Source of the DNA: Pseudomonadales bacterium
GTDB taxonomy: Bacteria > Pseudomonadota > Gammaproteobacteria > Pseudomonadales > Azotimanducaceae
Assembly: GCA_028283025.1 (NCBI GenBank)
Contig: JAPYNO010000003.1
Coordinates: 1 to 59,110, forward strand
DNA length: 59,110 bases
Direction of reading: 5' to 3'
How positions within the stretch are numbered: position 1 is the first letter of the stretch; each line of letters opens with the position of its first letter. The notes beneath the pieces were generated by a model. That model had not been told where the DNA came from, did no database searches, and worked only from the letters and a program-made list of their open reading frames with translations. The position numbers and the translations under genes were made by a program. Below, piece after piece: positions 53,908 through 59,110 of this stretch.

Positions 53908-55344
53908 CTAGATTTCTGCTTCAAGTTTCGCCCGTCCGATACGTTTCATCAAGGCATCCATATCGGCTTCGAGTTTGGGAAGCACTTCATAATGATCATC
54001 ATTCTTCGAGTTTCGAAACTTACTCTCTACATAATCGAAGAACGAAGGAAGACCTAATGACCAATCGCTTTCCCCATCAGCGGATGTTGACCAGAGCAAC
54101 CCCAAATGTTTGAAATACGCTTCGGCTTCTTCAGGGTTTAGCCTCCGTTTGTGACTATATGGGACATGCGTCAATCCCGATTGAATTGCCTTACTAATCA
54201 ATGATGGCGTAATTTCTTCATCCAGCTCTTCTATTCGTCGCCATAGCTCCCCTAGCTGACGTGTACAGCCACTTAAATCTTTATCTTCAACATCTCTCCA
54301 TGCGACCATGTAACGTTCTTCAATTCTCGATTCGAATGCACGGTCAATCTCTCCACCTTTTGTGAATCTGACCACGTCATTTTGCTGACTCGCTGATTCC
54401 AAAGCACATTCGCCAAGGAGTTGAAGGAAATATGGACTCCCTTTACATTTGCTGACCATCTCTATTAAATCCTTCCCTTCAATAGTGACATCCGCAGCCT
54501 CAAGGGTGTTTGTAATTGCTTCTTTGCAGGCTTCAAGTGAGAGGTCATTTGCCATTGGTATGGATCGTTTGAAATAAATACGATCACGGAACCATGTTGA
54601 TTTACATGACTCTTCGCGTAGTAGATCGATGAGATCAGGTGTGCCGGCAAGCACAAATCCTATTGGTTCATTCGGTTCATATTCGCCAAGCGTCTGTACG
54701 GAATTCATCAATTCGCCTAGGACTGCTGGATCAGCGCCATGTGCTTCATCAATCATCAACATGACAGGCGTGTCTGGGTTATTTCGCAGAATAGATTCGA
54801 GGCATGAAAGAACATCTTGATCGGGAGTCACTTCGGTCGTTTTCGTGATGTTTTGGTGTTGATAGTCGGCTTCAGCTTTTACGAAGACTGCACCGCCAGT
54901 TTTCATGCCTTTCGTATGTCCCTGTGTTCTTTCCTCGGGCGATTCTATATATTGTGAAAGGCGGCCCATCAATCTACCAATTGATTTCAGCGCGGCATTT
55001 CCGTCCATCCGAATAACCTTCGCCTGATGTTGCATTAATACATTCCTGAATGTATTCAACAAGGCAGTTTTCCCGGTGCCTCGAGGGCCGTGTATCACCA
55101 CCCCATGAAGACCTTGCGCATATTTTTCATAGCATACGTCAGCCATCAGGCCGATGAGTTGTTGTGCTTGCGTCGCTCTTCCGACCAGAATATGCGGCGC
55201 GGAGCCAGACCCGGCAGGGAAGACTCGGCCGAACTCCCCACGTTGATAGCATTCACGAAGCTCTTGTTTCTTTTCTTGAGAGATAGTTGTTGACAGGACA
55301 TCTTCAAATGTCTCTGCGACCTGTTCAACGAGGGGTGCTTTCAT
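53908..55344 (-). CDS. Orphan AAA+ ATPase, Orc1/Cdc6-like
   Basis: 478 residues. After an N-terminal helical part, ILVGRATQ precedes Walker A IHGPRGTGKTA (84-94); Walker B is VMLMIDEAHGA (194-204), and the sensor strand FVLAGTPDLIDLL and a lid (LSLEACKEAITNTLEAADV) follow. The end is charged and probably winged-helical. Motif order and lid wording match the ATPase at 8797-10011. The gene is AT-richer than its surroundings, consistent with transfer. No partner gene is attached. The role is unknown; defence or mobile-element control is a guess from location. Confidence 0.78.
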   Translation of the reverse strand: MKAPLVEQVAETFEDVLSTTISQEKKQELRECYQRGEFGRVFPAGSGSAPHILVGRATQAQQLIGLMADVCYEKYAQGLHGVVIHGPRGTGKTALLNTFRNVLMQHQAKVIRMDGNAALKSIGRLMGRLSQYIESPEERTQGHTKGMKTGGAVFVKAEADYQHQNITKTTEVTPDQDVLSCLESILRNNPDTPVMLMIDEAHGADPAVLGELMNSVQTLGEYEPNEPIGFVLAGTPDLIDLLREESCKSTWFRDRIYFKRSIPMANDLSLEACKEAITNTLEAADVTIEGKDLIEMVSKCKGSPYFLQLLGECALESASQQNDVVRFTKGGEIDRAFESRIEERYMVAWRDVEDKDLSGCTRQLGELWRRIEELDEEITPSLISKAIQSGLTHVPYSHKRRLNPEEAEAYFKHLGLLWSTSADGESDWSLGLPSFFDYVESKFRNSKNDDHYEVLPKLEADMDALMKRIGRAKLEAEI

Positions 55345-55389
55345 AACGAGTCGAACTGTTTTCGTATTGAGTGCTCATCGCATCGTCAA

Positions 55390-55518
55390 CTATACCTGCC
55401 TACATTCAAACTCAAGCAGGCCGACCAAAACCGCAACCGCCTGACCGCGCCGAGTGACCTGCGACAAGCTCCGACGGGCATCGCTGATGGAGTAGGCGTT
55501 TGGGGCGTTGAACTTCAA
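55390..55518 (-). pseudogene. Decayed Phd/YefM-type antitoxin
   Basis: A 42-codon frame from TTG 55518 reads NAYSISDARRSLSQVTRRGQ followed by AVAVLVG. This is the Phd/YefM pattern (ISEAR-helix, then RRG-PVAVLV), with about 15 central residues missing and an abnormal tail. No toxin gene follows. It lies in the 294-base gap between the orphan AAA+ ATPase and the TonB receptor, which otherwise holds only the receptor's terminator. Confidence 0.6.
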
Positions 55519-55574
55519 GCACTCTCTCACTGCACATCTAGATGCGCATGATACACACGAAGTGCGCTGAGCCC

Positions 55575-55621
55575 TAAAAAAAGAATCGCCGCGAACTGTC
55601 TTCGCGACAGTCGCGGCGAAT
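55575..55621 (-). terminator. Terminator of the TonB-receptor gene
   Basis: On the minus strand a long stem (tcgccgcgactgtc pairing with gacagttcgcggcga, one bulged base) is followed by a T-rich tail (ttcttttttt). It lies 18 bases after the receptor stop codon. Confidence 0.9.
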
Positions 55622-55638
55622 TCATGCGTTGTGCCTGC

Positions 55639-58212
55639 CTATAGGCTGAAGCGAGCCGTCACGCCAGCGCGACGCTGTTCGGGCATGGTCGCGCCAATTG
55701 CTCGGTTGAACGGGTTGAAGGTGAGGTCGTTCGCCTGCACATAGCGAATGAGCGCGGGCGAGGCGTTGTCGTCAAGCGCGTTATCCACCCAAGCCGTGAA
55801 GGACATGCGTTCGCCTTCAACGCCGGCACGCAGGTTCAGGATTTCACGGTCGCCTGTGTGGGCAAGGTTGTAGACCTGCGCATAGCGCTTGGAGTTGTAG
55901 TTCCAGTCGGCGCGAACAAACCAGCCCCAGTCGGCGCTGACTTGGCCGTGGAATCGGGTGGAGAGCGATGCTTGGTGCTCGGAGGTTTGCGGCAGCTGCT
56001 TGCCTGAGATGATGACATCACCACTCGCCGAATAACCCGCGATGAGCGCTGCCTCACGAAATGATGAGGGAGTACAGGAGGCACGATCGCCATCAGCTTC
56101 AAGGGGACACGCATCGACCGATTGGACGAATTCTTCGATCTCGCTGTCCGTCCACGCATAGGCGATGCGGGCATCCCAGAAGTCGGTGAGCAACACACTG
56201 ACATCGAGTTCGATGCCGGTGATACTCGCCTCGCCCACATTCTCCAAGATCGAAAATGTCCGGTCTTGGCCATTGACATTTGCGGCGCGCGTCGAGGTGA
56301 GCTGCATATCTTCCCAGTCAATCTGATACAAGGCGACATTGGCCTCAACCCGACCGTCCATCCACAGGCTCTTGATGCCTATTTCGTAGCTGACTGCCGT
56401 CTCTTCGTCAACTTCCCGATCAGCGGCTGGCACGCCAGCAGCGGAATTGAGGCTGCCTGGCTTGTTGCCAACCGCGACATTGCCATACAGAAGCACATCA
56501 TCGACAAGCTTGTAGCCAACGGTGACTTTCGGCAGGAACGCATCAAATGTACCGTTCACGAATTCGCTCTCGCCTTCAGGCCTGATATCAAACTCATCTT
56601 CGTTGTAGCGAATCTCAGCACCCACGGACAGTCGATCAGAGACGTCAACTTCAACGGAACCAAAAACGGAGAAGCTCGCGAGTTCATTGCCGCCATCGTC
56701 CTCGCGCATGGCGCCTTCATAGGTCGCGCTCGTCGAAAAACCCGAAAGTGGCACAAATCGGGGGTTGAATGGATTAAAGGCACGTGTGGTGCCGTCTATC
56801 CAAGTCGTGGCTCGGGTGTCGCCTGAGCCGACTGCGTCGCCACTTTCCTCGGATTCATAGTAGTACACGCCTGCGAGGTAGCGAATGTTGGTGCCCATTT
56901 CGCCACTTACGCGAAACTCCTGCGAAAAGTCTTCAAATTCATCATCGTCTGATGTTAGGAAGCCGACGCGCGTATGGATGATCGGCGGCGTGGGGCCGAA
57001 GCCCTGCACGGCAAACGGACTGCCTACGCCAGCAACGGGGCGCCGGGTATCGCCGCCGCCAAAGGTCTGGTCCTGTTCCGCCTGCGTTTCAACATTGTTG
57101 TAGCCAGTCATGGATGTCAGCGTCATGCTGTCGCTCACATCCCAATCAAGGCGCAGGCCAAGTCTGAAACTCTCCCGGTCCGTACCGGAATGCGGATAGA
57201 AACCAGTCTCCAAGCTCGTGTTGTCGCCGCCACCGTTATTCTCAAGCACCGTATCCACATCCACTTCGCCGCAATAGTAGCCGCTGCCATTGTAACCAGC
57301 CAAATTGACCGAGCCAGACAATGCCTCCGGTGTGCCAGCGGGCGGCGCTGGCTGCATCAAGGAACCGCCGCGCGTGACTTGGTAGCAGTTATTCATACTC
57401 GACGGCAGCAGGCCGATGGCATAGTGGGCATCATCGGTCTCTTCAAAGATGCTGTGCAGCCGGACGCTCAATTGATCACTTGGGTTCAAGGTCAACACAC
57501 CAGTGAAGCTGGTGGTTTCTTCATCACCGACCTCATCTTCATAGGCAACTGTGCCTAGCGCATTGCCCGGCGAGCTATTGTTGTACTCGCCCCCACGCTG
57601 ATAACGACTGACGGTGACGGCGAAACCGGCGGTGTCTGTCAGCGGCCCGCTGGCATGGGCTTCTATGCGGGAATAATCGCGCTCCCCGATGTCCACCGAT
57701 GCTTCGGCATCAAAGGATTCGCCGGGCTCCTTGAGCACGTAGTTAATGGCGCCAGCGAGCGTTGAGCGCCCGTAGAGCGCACTTTGCGGACCCTTGACGA
57801 CCTCGACCCGCTGCAAGGCTGCCATTGGAATGGAGGCGTTGCCCTCTTCAATAATAATGCCGTCTACAAAAAGGCCTGCGTTGGCGCGGCCAAGGATGTT
57901 GGATTGGCCTCGGATGACTGGACGAAAGTCGTTGCGTCCAAAGGCATGCGCAAAATCGAAGCCGGGTGTTGCATCAGCAACCTCTTGCAACGAATTGATG
58001 CCTCGCTCGTCAAGTGCTGCCTCGGTCAGCGCATTCACAGTTGCTGGCACGTCGCGAACGCTCTCTTCGATTTTCCTTGCGGTGACGACGACCTCCTCGA
58101 TCATTTGGGCGCCTGTCGCTTCCTGCGCGAAGAGACCTGTCGGAACGAGGCATAGGGAAAACAGTGCGGAACACAAGAGCGCCTTACTAGCGCGTGTAGA
58201 GACCTTGTTCAT
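55639..58212 (-). CDS. TonB-dependent outer-membrane receptor
   Basis: 857 residues. A signal peptide (cleavage near LFA-Q, about 29) is followed by a TonB-box-like IEEVVVTARKIEE, the plug domain (VRDVPATVNALTE, VEVVKGPQSALYGRSTLAGAINY) and a 22-strand barrel ending RRAGVTARFSL with the terminal aromatic/Leu signature. This plug wording is common in receptors of sphingomonads and marine Gammaproteobacteria that take up carbohydrates, terpenoids or aromatics. The ligand cannot be read from the sequence. It is transcribed away from a DUF3598-like gene, with which it shares a promoter region. Confidence 0.93.
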   Translation of the reverse strand: MNKVSTRASKALLCSALFSLCLVPTGLFAQEATGAQMIEEVVVTARKIEESVRDVPATVNALTEAALDERGINSLQEVADATPGFDFAHAFGRNDFRPVIRGQSNILGRANAGLFVDGIIIEEGNASIPMAALQRVEVVKGPQSALYGRSTLAGAINYVLKEPGESFDAEASVDIGERDYSRIEAHASGPLTDTAGFAVTVSRYQRGGEYNNSSPGNALGTVAYEDEVGDEETTSFTGVLTLNPSDQLSVRLHSIFEETDDAHYAIGLLPSSMNNCYQVTRGGSLMQPAPPAGTPEALSGSVNLAGYNGSGYYCGEVDVDTVLENNGGGDNTSLETGFYPHSGTDRESFRLGLRLDWDVSDSMTLTSMTGYNNVETQAEQDQTFGGGDTRRPVAGVGSPFAVQGFGPTPPIIHTRVGFLTSDDDEFEDFSQEFRVSGEMGTNIRYLAGVYYYESEESGDAVGSGDTRATTWIDGTTRAFNPFNPRFVPLSGFSTSATYEGAMREDDGGNELASFSVFGSVEVDVSDRLSVGAEIRYNEDEFDIRPEGESEFVNGTFDAFLPKVTVGYKLVDDVLLYGNVAVGNKPGSLNSAAGVPAADREVDEETAVSYEIGIKSLWMDGRVEANVALYQIDWEDMQLTSTRAANVNGQDRTFSILENVGEASITGIELDVSVLLTDFWDARIAYAWTDSEIEEFVQSVDACPLEADGDRASCTPSSFREAALIAGYSASGDVIISGKQLPQTSEHQASLSTRFHGQVSADWGWFVRADWNYNSKRYAQVYNLAHTGDREILNLRAGVEGERMSFTAWVDNALDDNASPALIRYVQANDLTFNPFNRAIGATMPEQRRAGVTARFSL

Positions 58213-58254
58213 TGGATAACCCCCTTGGGTTTCTTGGAAGTGACCGTGAGGTCG

Positions 58255-58285
58255 AATATAACATAATGATATATCATGTGTACAA
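58255..58285 (-). promoter_or_regulatory. Possible promoter and operator of the TonB-receptor gene
   Basis: On the minus strand TTGTAC (58285-58280) and TATATT (58260-58255) resemble -35 and -10 boxes, with a rather long 19-base spacer. Between them lies a perfect 12-base palindrome, ATGATATATCAT, at 58266-58277. A regulator bound there could control both divergent genes. Not demonstrated. Confidence 0.4.
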
Positions 58286-58310
58286 CTTTCGGAACGACCC
58301 TAGGTGAATC

Positions 58311-58760
58311 ATGGCTGACACGATTCGAACAGGCATGCCAGTGCTCGCGCGTCACGAAGGCGAGTGGAAAGGCGAGTACATCCTGATCGCGCCGGATGGC
58401 TCGGTGCTCGACCGACACGACTCGCACCTCATCTGCACGTTCCCAGGCTCAGGCGATGTCGATTATTTTCAGCAGAACATCTATAAGTGGGCCGACGGGC
58501 GTGGCGAGACCTTTAATTTTCCAGCGACGTATCGCGATGGGCGCATCTGGTGGGATACCGAGCGCATCGCCGGCTCTGCTTGGGAAGTCGATGAACGCAG
58601 CATCATGCTGTCTTGGACGCGCAAGGACATGCCCGGCAGCTATCTCTACGAGATGATCCAGATCAACGCGACAAGTGACAAGCGCGCCCGTACATGGCAC
58701 TGGTTTCAGGAGGACGAGATCGTCAAGCGCACCTGCATCCGGGAGAATCGCATCGCTTGA
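58311..58760 (+). CDS. DUF3598-like beta-barrel protein
   Basis: 149 residues, rich in Trp and aromatic residues: HEGEWKGEYILIAPDG, HDSHLICTFPG, GRIWWDTERIAGSAWEVD and YLYEMIQIN. The alternation suggests a lipocalin- or nitrobindin-like barrel; I believe the family is DUF3598. No signal peptide. ATG 58311 has TAGGTGA at 58301-58307. It is divergent from the TonB receptor, which hints at a shared pathway for a small hydrophobic ligand. Confidence 0.7.
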   Translation: MADTIRTGMPVLARHEGEWKGEYILIAPDGSVLDRHDSHLICTFPGSGDVDYFQQNIYKWADGRGETFNFPATYRDGRIWWDTERIAGSAWEVDERSIMLSWTRKDMPGSYLYEMIQINATSDKRARTWHWFQEDEIVKRTCIRENRIA

Positions 58761-58776
58761 GCGGTTTGGGCGCGGG

Positions 58777-59064
58777 CTACGAACCCGCCGCGCCGTTGGC
58801 TGGCAGCTTGGCAAGGATTTCTTCCTCGTTTTGGCAGTCTACGATCCAGTCCGAAACGCGCTCGAGGTCAGCCGATTCATGTACATCCGAAAGATATGCC
58901 GTCAGGCTTTCTCCTGCGCCGCGCCCGAACTTCCGCGCCGCTTGGCGGCCGAGCCGCGCACGCTCCTCGGCTCGCAGTTCGTGCGTGGCTTGTTCGATGC
59001 CCTGCCGCCTACCTTCCGTCCTGAACTTCTCCTGCGCTTCGGGAAACATGTCAAACACACTCAT
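58777..59064 (-). CDS. C-terminal part of an Rpn/PD-(D/E)XK transposase-like protein
   Basis: MSVFDMFPEAQEKFRTEGRR leads into a charged helix (RRQGIEQATHELRAEERARL) and a compact end (DLERVSDWIVDCQNEEEILAKL). This resembles the C-terminus of Rpn-family recombination-promoting nucleases. ATG 59064 has an exceptionally good ribosome site, AGGAGGTGA at 59075-59067. The frame stays open upstream to the window edge (PTKFKGSDPEEV precedes the ATG), so the gene may be longer and run off the sequence. Alternatively this is an internal start producing a separate short protein, as reported for Rpn genes. Confidence 0.55.
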   Translation of the reverse strand: MSVFDMFPEAQEKFRTEGRRQGIEQATHELRAEERARLGRQAARKFGRGAGESLTAYLSDVHESADLERVSDWIVDCQNEEEILAKLPANGAAGS

Positions 59065-59110
59065 GGTCACCTCCTCTGGGTCTGATCCTTTAAATTTCGT
59101 CGGCCAGAGC

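Overview
The window is chromosomal DNA from a GC-rich gammaproteobacterium that I cannot place further. It is probably free-living and possibly marine or MAG-derived. The placement rests on gene order: lptD-surA-pdxA-rsmA-apaG-apaH, rpe-gph-trpE, a PBP1A gene divergent from pilMNOPQ-aroK-aroB, nadC divergent from ampD, aceE-aceF, trpS-scpA-scpB-rluB and groES-groEL behind a CIRCE operator. Coding density is high. Many gene pairs overlap by 4 bases (ATGA or GTGA), and several genes appear to start with TTG.

Layout. 1-2.2 kb: a hairpin repeat, a membrane fatty-acid desaturase and an SDR oxidoreductase. 2.2-6.0 kb, minus strand: a five-gene operon yciB-pdxJ-ppiA-small membrane protein-argS. 6.1-11.2 kb: trpS, scpA, scpB, an inserted orphan AAA+ ATPase, rluB, rpmE. 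11.3-14.5 kb: an M48 protease, an amidase and a Mug-type glycosylase, with 4-base overlaps. 14.6-17.3 kb: accessory block with a DUF4143 ATPase, a hydrolase and a nucleotidyltransferase/partner pair whose first gene is frameshifted. 17.4-25.5 kb: a shrunken cca, then apaH, apaG, rsmA, pdxA, surA, lptD and murU. 25.5-26.1 kb: a scar with an ATPase fragment and vapBC remains, separating murU from amgK. 27.2-37.8 kb: rpe-gph-trpE, PBP1A, a HofQ/ComE-type pilMNOPQ set, aroK-aroB. 37.8-43.4 kb: tRNA-Ser(CGA), a REP-like element, a 3'-truncated nadC, ampD, aceE, aceF. 43.6-45.5 kb: an EcoRV-type restriction-modification pair with an apparently dead nuclease. 45.7-48.2 kb: a glutaredoxin-like protein and a VTT/DedA-AmpG fusion transporter. 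48.3-50.4 kb: groESL. 50.5-55.5 kb: a small defence-like island (DUF4143 ATPase, OLD-like ATPase plus DUF4276 TOPRIM-like protein, Orc/Cdc6-like AAA+ ATPase, decayed Phd/YefM antitoxin). 55.6-59.1 kb: a TonB-dependent receptor, a divergent DUF3598-like protein and the end of an Rpn-like gene.

Links between genes. Peptidoglycan recycling is well represented: the AmpG-like half of the fusion would import anhydro-muropeptides, AmpD would trim them, and AmgK and MurU would turn MurNAc into UDP-MurNAc. LptD and SurA serve outer-membrane assembly. PdxJ and PdxA both belong to the DXP-dependent vitamin B6 route, and both start with TTG overlapping the upstream stop codon. Cca and NadC are normally essential, yet here both lack conserved segments; assembly error, pseudogenisation with a second copy elsewhere, or real reduction are all possible.

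Most unusual signals: the VTT-AmpG fusion; the EcoRV-like nuclease without its catalytic segment beside an intact methyltransferase; two DUF4143 ATPase genes whose start codons each lie in or against an inverted repeat; two distant relatives of an orphan AAA+ ATPase family; the DUF4276/ATPase module; and a frameshifted nucleotidyltransferase broken in a CG-dinucleotide tract. All family calls come from reading motifs; no database search was run.
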